Positions 54,652 through 64,000 of a stretch of 64,000 bases of DNA are shown piece by piece. How positions within the stretch are numbered: the first letter of the stretch is position 1; the number at the start of each line of letters is the position of its first letter. Where the stretch lies: the NCBI GenBank assembly GCA_036245525.1, contig BTPG01000005.1, positions 116,854,619-116,918,618 of the forward strand. The letters are read 5' to 3'. This DNA is from Semisulcospira habei (Eukaryota > Mollusca > Gastropoda > Semisulcospiridae). Below the pieces are notes generated by a model that searched no databases, was not told the origin of the DNA, and was given only the letters and a program-made list of their open reading frames with translations. The position numbers and the translations under genes are program-made.

Positions 54652-54938
54652 TTACTGTATAACAAGAAAACAACATTTTGCATTTGTCCCTCCATACTGT
54701 GTTATCTAGGCCCTTAAACACGACAGGTTGCCGTTTGTAAATGACAGTTAAAGTGTCCCAGACGTGTTTACTGCACAAGCAATGAGCAGAGATACAAACT
54801 TGAATTGTTTTCTCATCGTGATTTCAAAATCTACATAAACCAACTGCACATGTACTGGTATTGAGTACCTGATTACTGTTACGGAAAGCTAATGTTCTAA
54901 CATTTTATGCAGTCACATTTGAGGTGCAAAAACAGACA
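54652..54938. other. Sequence with no recognised gene
   Basis: Nothing beyond short frames is seen. Confidence 0.3.
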
Positions 54939-55019
54939 TTAACTCATTCGAGACATGCCGCATTCGGATACGCGGCATAAAGCCGCGTATCCGAATGCAG
55001 CACGTCTCGAATGTGTTAA
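54939..55019. mobile_element. Complete TTAA element, core E
   Basis: 81 bp between TTAA 54939-54942 and TTAA 55016-55019. TTAACTCATTCGAGACATGC is mirrored by GCACGTCTCGAATGTGTTAA, and GCATTCGGATACGCGGC by its complement, around an AT-rich loop (ATAAA). Confidence 0.85.
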
Positions 55020-55218
55020 TGAGCTAAATGACCAAGGATGGCAGAAACCTGAGCTTATGAACGTCCAAGATTAGCGTAGGTTGTCTCTGTTAGTCTGAAG
55101 CACAGGCATGGGATGATCGTTGCGTAGCTGGTCACGTCTTAACACCAGTATAACACCAAGGTAGATCACGTCAGAGAAAGCAGCATGCAGTCGAGTCACG
55201 TTATTGAGATTGAGTTAT

Positions 55219-55288
55219 ATCGAAAGTCGAGTCAAGGGTCGATCTTGGGTCAGTAAACCCAAGATAGACCCTTGACTCGACTTTCGAT
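55219..55288. repeat. Inverted repeat H
   Basis: 32-base arms at 55219-55250 and 55257-55288 (contain TCGAAAGTCGAGTCAAGGGT) with one mismatch and the loop CAGTAA. No other copy in the window. Confidence 0.8.
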
Positions 55289-55894
55289 TTATTTTTTTCC
55301 CTGTCCCATTTTAGATCTCACACCATCGTGCGCACAACAGGGTGCATCGCCCCTGACAGCAGTTGCAGGAATTTGTTTCAGTTTTTGACCAACATTTTTT
55401 AATATTTTGAAACGGCTGCATTCAATTTTAAGTTTAAAGCGGCCGCATTCATGTTGTTACACCCCAAGCTGTGCCACGCCCCAGCCTGTGCACAAGAACC
55501 TTTCCGGTCTCGAGTAGTCTCGCAATTGAGGCATGCACCATGGTGGTTGGATGATCATTTGAGACGGCGCCATTTACAAACTGACTTGTACAGTTGAACT
55601 GCCCGTCTAATCTTGATCTAGATCTGGGAAATTAATGACGTTTTAATCGATCTTAGTTACAGAAAGCTTGGAGCGTAACACGTCGCTCTCACAGGCGATA
55701 CATGGCATCCCAGTGCGCGCACGATTGGGTGAGATCGATAGTGGGACATGTAAACACAAGACAGACCTTTTGACTGGACGTCGGGATGGAAAACATGTTT
55801 TTTTGTTTTGTTTATCGATGGCTAAAAAACCGGCTGATGAGAATCGAAAACAATAGAGATGTGACCTACATGGTGCTACTTACTACTACTTCTC
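55289..55894. other. Sequence with no recognised gene
   Basis: No exon or repeat is recognised. Confidence 0.35.
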
Positions 55895-56023
55895 TTAACT
55901 CATTGTGCCCGAGGTCAGAAATACCCACATTTTGGAGTTATCCTCTGACTGCATTACAATTCAGGAGACAGATCGACCATGAGCCATCTCTTGCTGTGGT
56001 GTGTCGCGGGCAGAATGAGATAA
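55895..56023. mobile_element. Core A element with the palindrome deleted
   Basis: 129 bp. It starts TTAACTCATTGTGCCCGAGG (TTAA 55895-55898) and ends GCGGGCAGAATGAGATAA. The outer inverted repeats and flanks are intact, but GATCGACCATGA joins directly to GCCATCTCTTGCTG, so the inner palindrome is missing. Confidence 0.75.
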
Positions 56024-56114
56024 GACGTGACCAGTTATGAAGGATCATCCCATGGCTGTGGTCTGAAGCGGGTTTTTTTCCCGCTTGGCAGTCACTCTTT
56101 TGTTCTCGACTTAT

Positions 56115-56345
56115 TTAACCCTTATCATTCGAAATAATGTGTGTGAAATAAGTTTGATTAAAATAGTTCAACGGTAGTGCCAGAATAGCTTGGCGCCTCT
56201 AGGCGCCAATCTATTCTGGCACTACCCTTAGAGGCGCCAAGCTATTCTGGCACTACCCTTGAAATAAAGCCATTGGTCATTATCCTTATCTGTCAGTACT
56301 ATAATGTAAATTTGAAGCTTTAAGCCTCAGTATGATATGGGTTAA
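56115..56345. mobile_element. Complete TTAA element, core A, second subfamily
   Basis: 231 bp between TTAA 56115-56118 and TTAA 56342-56345. The right arm text AGGCGCCAAxCTATTCTGGC plus ACTACCCTT occurs twice in a row. Flanks match 18673-18896. Confidence 0.8.
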
Positions 56346-56474
56346 TAAAATGCCCGAATACTACCAAAGAAACCGCCCACTTCACTCCCTTTGTGTGATA
56401 AACATACGGAAAGACGAACTGAGAGCACAATATCATACCTGGGTAAACATTAGGGAGTACAAAATAAACAGAGA

Positions 56475-57088
<614 letters not shown>

Positions 57089-57187
57089 GAGAGAGAGAGA
57101 CAGAGACAGACAAAGAAATAAGAAGTATGACTTTTGAAGTTACATCTAAATCTGACAATTAGTCTATATCGGATGCCTAAAGTGACA

Positions 57188-57335
57188 TTAACCCTTTCAC
57201 TCCATCGCACAACAAAATCCTATGTAGTATCGGCTCATAAGTGACCTGGAAATCCTCCTTATTTGCGTGTCGGTAGCGGTTTTTTCCCTACAGGAATCAT
57301 CGCGACAAAAACCGCTACCGACACGCAGTTGTTCG
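57188..57335. mobile_element. TTAA element, core D
   Basis: It starts TTAACCCTTTCACTCCATCG (TTAA 57188-57191). The hairpin 57264-57327 has perfect 21-base arms (TGCGTGTCGGTAGCGGTTTTT, read from 57264) around a loop with TACAGGAATCATCGCGAC. The right outer end is missing or decayed. Confidence 0.72.
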
Positions 57336-57425
57336 GAAATCAGAAGTACTTGCGATTTCCGAAACCAGAAATTCAGTGTCTATTTCAGCATTGACGCCCT
57401 ACGTCGACGTCTGACAATAACACAC

Positions 57426-57933
57426 TTAAGGCCTCGCCACACTTGCCGGTTGTGCCCCGATTTTGAAGCCGAGTCCGATCCGATTGCGATCGGATGACGT
57501 CATATATCCGATCCGATCGCAATCGGCTGGGAATCGGCTGTTTAGAAACTGCTCTATTTTTCCGATCCGAATCGGCCCCCCGGATTGTAAGCTTCAACCA
57601 ATCAGGGCGCGTCTCGCAAAGCACGTCGTTTCAGTTTGCAAATGGCGGAAGAACAGTCAACCACCTTCGTTGCCGATGTTTCGCCCGCCTCAGTCTTCCC
57701 GACTGGGGCAAAACTGCTGATAATGCAAGCACATCATCATCACTGTCCAAACCAGCAGCTATTTCGCTGAACAGGTACGACTTGTTCTTCGATTCAAACC
57801 GGTCGGCTAAATAAAGTCGGGGAATGTGTGGCAGTGCACACGTCAAGTTTTTGCAGTCCGGTCCGATCACACTCCGATTCGAAACTGCTCAAGAATCGGC
57901 CTCAAAATCGGGCATGTGTGGCGGGGCCTTTAT
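57426..57933. mobile_element. ~500 bp MITE with GGCC(T/C)CGCCACACTTGCC-type ends
   Basis: TTAAGGCCTCGCCACACTTG and CCCGATTTTGA on the left are mirrored by TCAAAATCGGGCATGTGTGG and CGGGGCCTTTA on the right. The subterminal zones are full of CCGATTxGGATCGG words in both orientations (for example 57478-57545). Non-coding. A TTAA or TTA target is possible. Confidence 0.7.
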
Positions 57934-57999
57934 ACAGGCTCACGCACATTTCTGATCATGAAAAACGCTTGCAATTAATAAGCACGCAGAGCCTGTTTA

Positions 58000-58075
58000 G
58001 CTAATTAAGCACTACGCTTGAGCTTATTGTCGCTCCGTCTCCAGCAGTTGGCGCTATAATTCATCGTTTAGTATT
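58000..58075. repeat. Decayed right half of a core A element
   Basis: AGCTAATTAAGCACTACGCT, GAGCTTATTGTCGCTCCGTC and TCCAGCAGTTGGCGC resemble the third-subfamily right half at 62190-62240. Confidence 0.4.
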
Positions 58076-58254
58076 AAGACTGGTCCAAGTTATCAGTCGA
58101 CGCGCCATGTCGCAGCTGACGCTTAATTTGACATGAAACGTCCACCAAAGCCTAGCAACCAAACAGATACACTCATACATCACCTTTCGTTTGCAAGAGG
58201 CACACAGCTTTCGCAACACATATTCAATTCGCGGAGCCGGGAACAGAAAGGTTT

Positions 58255-58447
58255 TTAACTCATTCTGCCCGACGCATGTACTTCCCAAATTTTGGAGGCA
58301 TCATCTAACGACTATGCACCTGTTGCAGGAGATGGAGGGACCATGATAATTCAAGGGTAGTGCCAGATTAGCTTGGCGCTGCAGTGCGCCTGAATTATCA
58401 TGGTCGACCCATCTCCTGCTGTAGTGCGTCAGGCCTGAATGGGTTGA
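58255..58447. mobile_element. TTAA element, core A, right inner arm partly deleted
   Basis: TTAACTCATTCTGCCCGACG (TTAA 58255-58258) to CAGGCCTGAATGGGTTGA. Left arm GATTAGCTTGGCGC is followed by TGCAGTGCGCC and then directly by TGAATTATCATGG; about 30 bases of the right arm are lost. Confidence 0.72.
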
Positions 58448-59326
58448 GAAAAAAGACAGTAAATTCCATTTTTTTAAAAACCCAAACATTTTCACTGTAT
58501 TACAATGGAAACTCGATCTTCGTCTAAAATGAACAATGTCTTTTGGCATCAATTCATTTTGCTTCAGTGGTAACAGTGAATGAAAGCCATCTGCCACATG
58601 TCTCATGACTGAGATTCATATGCAACACTAAAGGGGTCGATATTTCAGTAGCTAATGTGTTCGTCACCACCTAGAGATAGTACACAGTCTTTTCGCATGA
58701 ACCTTTACATGAAGTAAGTTGGAATCCAGTGTCAAAACTAGTTATTAGGACATCATTTTTCAGAAGAGAAAAAAAAACCAACAAACGAAAACAACAACCT
58801 CAAAACAAACAAAAAAAACCCAACAACAAACAAAAAACAAACAAAACAACAAAAACAACAATTTAAAAAAAAAAACACCAACAACAAACAAACCCTAACA
58901 CCAAAAAATGTACTGACAAATCAGTTACTTATGCGCCGAACGTAGACTTGGCACGTTTGGCCGAAACTGGTCTGTTTGAAGAACGCGTTTGAACTGCCCG
59001 TCTAATCATGAAGACGTTCGCGCTCCGTCATCAAATGTCGGCGAGACACGGACGTCGATCTCGGTCAGCGCTGGTTATCGTCTTAATTGGTTTTATAACC
59101 GGTCATGCCGTCGGGGGGGGGGGGGGGGGGGGGGGGGGAGAGAGAGAGAGAGCCATAGACGATTAGACCTGTTAATAATTATGTGCTGCACAGTGATTTG
59201 TGATCTTACCGCCCTAGGCCATAAACCTATTTAAAGGTGTGCTGGTCTGTGATTGTGGACCTTACGGCTTGCAGCCATAATCCAGACCAAAAAGTTGACT
59301 GCCAAGCGTGTAAAATGCAAAGAAGT
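58448..59326. other. Sequence with no recognised gene
   Basis: A-rich AAC-type tract 58765-58905 and a G run then GA units 59114-59150. No exon. Confidence 0.35.
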
Positions 59327-59590
59327 ACCCAACTGAGAAAGAAACACGCTTAGAAAAGACAGTTACAACACAATTTATTAATATTTCGGGTATATACCCA
59401 TTTTCAAAATAGACAAACAAATAAATAGAGAGATCAGTCGCTACTTATTTTCATTTATCGCAGAAGGAATGTGGCAAAGAGTTTAAATGCGATAAATGAA
59501 GATAAGCAGCGACTGATCTCTCGATTTGTTTGTTTGTCTATTTTGAAAAAGGGTGTTTACCCGAAATATTAATAAATTGTGTTGTAACTG
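59327..59590. mobile_element. Head-to-head pair of Penelope-like ends
   Basis: 59327-59470 (minus) and 59490-59590 (plus) are inverted copies sharing AGCGACTGATCTCTC, TTTGTTTGTCTATTTTGA, GGGT-x-ACCCGAAATATTAA and TAAATTGTGTTGTAACTGTC. A third copy is at 30405-30547. The GGGT...ACCCGAAA element with an inverted arrangement recalls the terminal repeats of Penelope-like retroelements. No protein part is present. Confidence 0.5.
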
Positions 59591-59591
59591 T

Positions 59592-59677
59592 CAGGCGCCA
59601 AGCTAATCTGGCACTACCCTTGAATTATCATTGTAGACCCATTTCCTTTTGTAGAGCGTCAGGGCTGAACGAGTTAA
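59592..59677. mobile_element. Right half of a core A element
   Basis: CAGGCGCCAAGCTAATCTGG through CAGGGCTGAACGAGTTAA (TTAA 59674-59677). The left half is missing; the Penelope-like ends abut the palindrome centre, so that insertion probably removed or displaced it. Confidence 0.65.
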
Positions 59678-59769
59678 ATCAGAATTTACAGTGTGGAGAC
59701 AGAATTTTCGCGTTTCACGAAATAACCAGGCCATTTTCACGAATCACGAAGATCTTATTCTTGCTTTCA

Positions 59770-61160
<1,391 letters not shown>

Positions 61161-61169
61161 CTTTCACGG

Positions 61170-61627
61170 ATAAGGAGGATGAAAAATTGAATCACAAATC
61201 ACGAGAACTAAATACGCCAATCACGTATCACGATTTTAGGGCATACCTCCCCAACCACTTCCCCCACCCCCAACCCCTCCCCCCCCCCCCCCACATACAC
61301 ACACACAACCCCTCCGCCTACATCACATGCCTCCTCCTGACCAAGATCGCCAGCAGCTGGTCATAAAATTCCGACGGCAGCCGTCCCAAATTTTTCTGTG
61401 CATGTCACACGCTTTCCGTCACCTTTTTTGGTATCGCTGTTTCAGTTTCGAATCCCAGCAGCCTGGTGCATTACTTGACTTCCGGCTCGCGACCACACTG
61501 AGAAACAAACATCACATCCTATTAAAACCAGTCACCATTCTTTCGTCATTGACGACAGAAGGGTATTTGAACGAGATGCGAAAATCGCTCCTTCTTCCGT
61601 CCATAGCTGCGAAGAATGCAGGGAAAA
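61170..61627. other. Sequence with no recognised gene
   Basis: C-rich low complexity at 61258-61310. The plus frame 61327-61647 has no recognisable family. Confidence 0.35.
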
Positions 61628-61819
61628 AGGACGGACTTGTTCCATAGCATGTCCGTTGAAAGGTCCTGGTAAATCAAAGTGACACAGCTGCAGTGCGCCT
61701 GAATTGATCAGTGTTCAGGTCGTACTCCATAGGAAATAGATTTCTCTGCCCCCCATAAACCCGCCTGTCATGGCCGTCTATTATCACTTCGGTGCCGTGG
61801 GCGTTAAACCCCGATCTAA

Positions 61820-61825
<6 letters not shown>
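61628..61825 (+). mobile_element. SINE, first family, 5' truncated
   Basis: Matches the body of 26641-26955 (CTTGTTCCATAGCATGTCCG, GTCGTACTCC, ATTATCACTTCGGTGCCGTG) and ends GGGCGTTAAACCCCGATCTA. The tRNA head is missing. The tail passes into a CT run (61824-61861) and a few GT units. Confidence 0.8.
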
Positions 61826-61871
<46 letters not shown>

Positions 61872-61872
61872 A
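61824..61872. repeat. (CT)n then (GT)n at a SINE tail
   Basis: About 19 CT units plus 5 GT units. Confidence 0.9.
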
Positions 61873-62157
61873 GTCCCTAATGTGTATCTCGCACTCTCTG
61901 TATTTCTTCGTCGGGTTTACTGTATATATGCATAATTATATATAAACAAAGACTTCATGGGCTTGTTTTCCCCATCGTCCAACCGGTTTATTCATATAGA
62001 TTAGGTTCACGTAGCATCTGGAGTACCGGCTGTGGGTATTACATGTAATTTGACTTTCAAATCTAAACTACTCAAAAATTTAGATTCCGCTGCTAATCTC
62101 TCGGCACAGGTCGCGCGATATTTAAAAAAACAAACAACAACAACAACAAAATCGAAA

Positions 62158-62245
62158 GGTCAAGGGAAGTGCCTGATTAGCCAAGCAAATCAGGCACTAC
62201 CCTTGAGCTATCCTGATCGTTCCATCTCTAGCGCCTAGAGCTGGA
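62158..62245. mobile_element. Core A palindrome, third subfamily, short
   Basis: TCAAGGGAAGTGCCTGATT at 62160-62178 is mirrored by AATCAGGCACTACCCTTGA at 62188-62206, with the small loop AGCCAAGCA. The right flank TTCCATCTCTAGCGCC matches 47660-47680. Confidence 0.68.
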
Positions 62246-63110
62246 AGTTAAACTTTACTGATTTTATCGCACGATCAGTCATACCGGCTGTCGGTTGCCG
62301 CCATGCCCCAAGGCGAAGAAATGTCATTAGGATGACATTTCTATCTCCATTTGATGTCTATATTTTATTGAGTTACTGAGTAAGATTGTGCAGTCAAGCG
62401 TGTCATGGTTTCAATGACACGCATGAGAGAACACGCATCATCAAACGACGTGCCGCGCATACACATGTATACACACGGGCAAACATGTTCGCATATAAAT
62501 ATATATATTCAGTCCTTAGGGGACCGAAATTCTGAGTCGTGTCGATGTACGTTTAATGTCCTTTTATTTATAAATTATATGGCATATCCATGTTGTTGTT
62601 CGGGGTTTTTTGTTGTTGTTGTTTTATTGTTTGTTTGTTGTTGTTTTTGTATGTGTGTGTTTTGTTTGTTTTTTGGTTGTTTGCTTTTTTTATTTTTTTT
62701 TATTTTTTCTTCTTCTATTTTTTTTTTTTTTTTGGTGGTGGGGGGCGGGGGTGGGGGGTGGTGGAAGGATGTATGTGTGTGGGGGGGGGGAGGGGAGGGG
62801 GGGTCTTTGTTTGGTGTTTTAATTGTTTGTTTTGGGGTTTTTGTTTTTGTTGTTTTTTGTTGTTGTTTGTGGGGTTTTTTGTTTTTTGTTTTTTGGGTTT
62901 TTTTTCTTTTTTTTTTTTTCTTTTTTGGGGGGAGTTGTTTTTCTGCCCTTCTAATCTGAATTGCCCCCAACTGGCATAAAGAAGTGTTTTCATCACTGTC
63001 TTGTACACGGTTCGTGACAATATGACGTTCCTATAACATAGTGTGTTTCCGAGCATATGTTGTATTTTGAGGTCGAAAGCTTGAGGTAACTCGAGCTCGT
63101 ATAAGACACA
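62246..63110. other. Sequence with no gene; strong T/G bias
   Basis: 62590-62940 is almost entirely T and G, producing long meaningless open frames on both strands. No feature otherwise. Confidence 0.5.
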
Positions 63111-63116
63111 GAGCTA

Positions 63117-63156
63117 GCAAGAGGCATAGATTCTCATGAGAATCTATGCCTCTTGC
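63117..63156. mobile_element. Core B palindrome, minimal and perfect
   Basis: A 40-base perfect palindrome with no loop: GCAAGAGGCATAGATTCTCA followed by its exact complement. The GC-rich centre found in other B copies is missing. Confidence 0.8.
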
Positions 63157-63189
63157 AGATGTTGGGCGCTTGGCCTGTGCTTTTGTTAC

Positions 63190-63413
63190 AAAAACGTTAA
63201 GCGTAAACCGTTTAGGGCGTAACGTTTGTTGGTGTTTTTTGGTGGGGTTTTTTTTTTTTTTCGTTTTTTTTTCCCCCAACACGAAGACGAGTTCAAAGAC
63301 AAGGCACCGAAAAGAAGTTTGTACACGTTTTGACCCCCGCTGGGTTCGAACCCAAAACCTCAGTTTTGGGAACGGAGTGTCGAACACTCTACCACCTGAG
63401 CTACCCAGCTTCC
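63190..63413 (-). mobile_element. tRNA-headed SINE, second family, with complete head
   Basis: On the minus strand the head (63413-63333) reads GCTGGGTAGCTCAGGTGGTA (A box) and GGTTTTGGGTTCGAACCCAG (B box GGTTCGAACCC). The body follows, with CTTTTCGGTGCCTTGTCTTT and GAACTCGTCTTCGTG, a T/A-rich stretch, then AACGTTACGCCCTAAACGG. It matches 56475-56616. Confidence 0.78.
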
Positions 63414-63424
63414 CTCTTTTGGTA

Positions 63425-64000
63425 CAGGCACTCGCCAAAAACTCTCCCAGCTCCCTCCCTCTCTCCACCTTCAACTCGATAGCACCCCCATCTCCCTCTC
63501 TGACTCGGCCAAGAACCTCGGCGTCATCCTCGATTCCTCTCTGTCCATGACCAACTTCGTCTCCGCCACGACGCAGGCATGCTATTTCCACCTTCGCCGC
63601 ATCAGTCAGATCAGAAAATACCTCACTACCGAAGCTGCCACCAAACTTGCTGTCTCTCTCATCTTATCTCGCATCGACTATTGCAACTCTCTCCTTTCCG
63701 GTCTCCCTCACTCCACCATCTTCACTCTCCAACGCGTTCAGAACAATGCTGCCCGCCTCGTCCTCAGAAAGAAAAAATCCGACTACATCACACCCCTGCT
63801 CAAACTCCTTCACTGGCTCCCCATCCCCCAACGCATCCAATACAAAGTTCTGTCTCTCTGCTACAAATCCCTGAACAACTGCGCTCCTGCCTATCTTTCC
63901 AACTTACTTCACCCCTACACACCTTCCCGCTCCCTCCGCTCTGCCTCCGACCCTCTCCGCCTCCACATCCCTCGCACCAAACTTAACACTTTCGGTCCCC
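63425..64000 (+). mobile_element. L2/CR1-group LINE fragment, runs off the window
   Basis: The frame with AKNLGVILDSSLSMTNFVSA, then YLTTEAATKLAVSLILSRI, LLKLLHWLPIPQRIQYKV and RLHIPRTKLNTFGP is the C-terminal half of an L2/CR1 RT protein. It starts further upstream in the protein than the other fragments of this family. Its 3' end is beyond the window. Confidence 0.82.

Noticed and set aside
57463..57870. Small overlapping ORFs on both strands
   Set aside because: They lie wholly within the MITE 57426-57933 and reflect its inverted words.
62405..62979. Several overlapping frames of 120-184 codons rich in Phe, Val, Cys, Gly or Lys
   Set aside because: The DNA is almost only T and G here, so stop codons are scarce; composition explains the frames.
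63333..63413. A functional tRNA gene on the minus strand
   Set aside because: It is better than the previous one, with a good T arm, but the body and 3' end match the second SINE copy at 56475-56616.

Overview
This window is eukaryotic and looks like lophotrochozoan, most likely mollusc (probably marine gastropod) nuclear DNA. The reasons are a spliced animal gene, several clades of non-LTR retrotransposons, tRNA-headed SINEs with a conserved metazoan/molluscan-type body, tandem units rich in TGACC(C/T)TTGACCTT as seen in bivalve and gastropod repeats, and abundant CT/GA, CA/GT and AAT microsatellites. The taxon is an inference. No prokaryotic operon, CRISPR array or viral gene was seen.

The only host gene I can support is on the minus strand between about 18.2 and 8.65 kb: the first five coding exons of a ferric-chelate-reductase-1-like (FRRS1-like) protein. 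Exons lie at 18173-17915 (signal peptide and start of a Reeler domain), 15753-15614, 14659-14571, 9629-9506 (end of Reeler plus Ser/Thr/Pro linker) and 8846-8655 (start of the DOMON domain). All intron phases agree and give 251 joined residues. The rest of DOMON and any cytochrome b561 part must lie beyond the left edge. Copies of a ~500 bp repeat sit in inverted orientation on either side of the last two exons.

Region by region: 0.2-8.1 kb is a nest of mobile DNA, including a ~385 bp retroposon inserted into another copy of itself and a GC-rich 6.3 kb element bounded by perfect 44 bp inverted repeats (1535-7828). 8.1-18.2 kb is the FRRS1-like gene with repeat-filled introns. 18.2-21.1 kb is a train of palindromic TTAA-flanked elements. 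21.1-23.0 kb is a nearly intact reverse-transcriptase ORF. 25-31 kb holds SINEs, a tandem duplication and a composite insertion with a 12 bp target duplication. 31.6-34.9 kb is a decayed EN+RT element. 38.3-42.5 kb holds two RT-bearing L2/CR1-group elements facing away from each other. 43-64 kb is mostly LINE 3' fragments, SINEs, microsatellites and many more palindromic elements.

The most interesting signal is a set of short elements spread through the window. Their outer ends read TTAA-CCC(T)TT(C/G)... or TTAACTCATT..., and in well-preserved copies they are bounded by TTAA on both sides. Each carries an inner near-perfect palindrome of 40-100 bp. At least five unrelated palindrome cores (called A to E here) use the same outer architecture. 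One element is inserted inside another with a duplicated TTAA, and some copies have lost the palindrome cleanly. I read this as a diversified superfamily of TTAA-targeting (piggyBac-like or Kolobok-like) non-autonomous elements.
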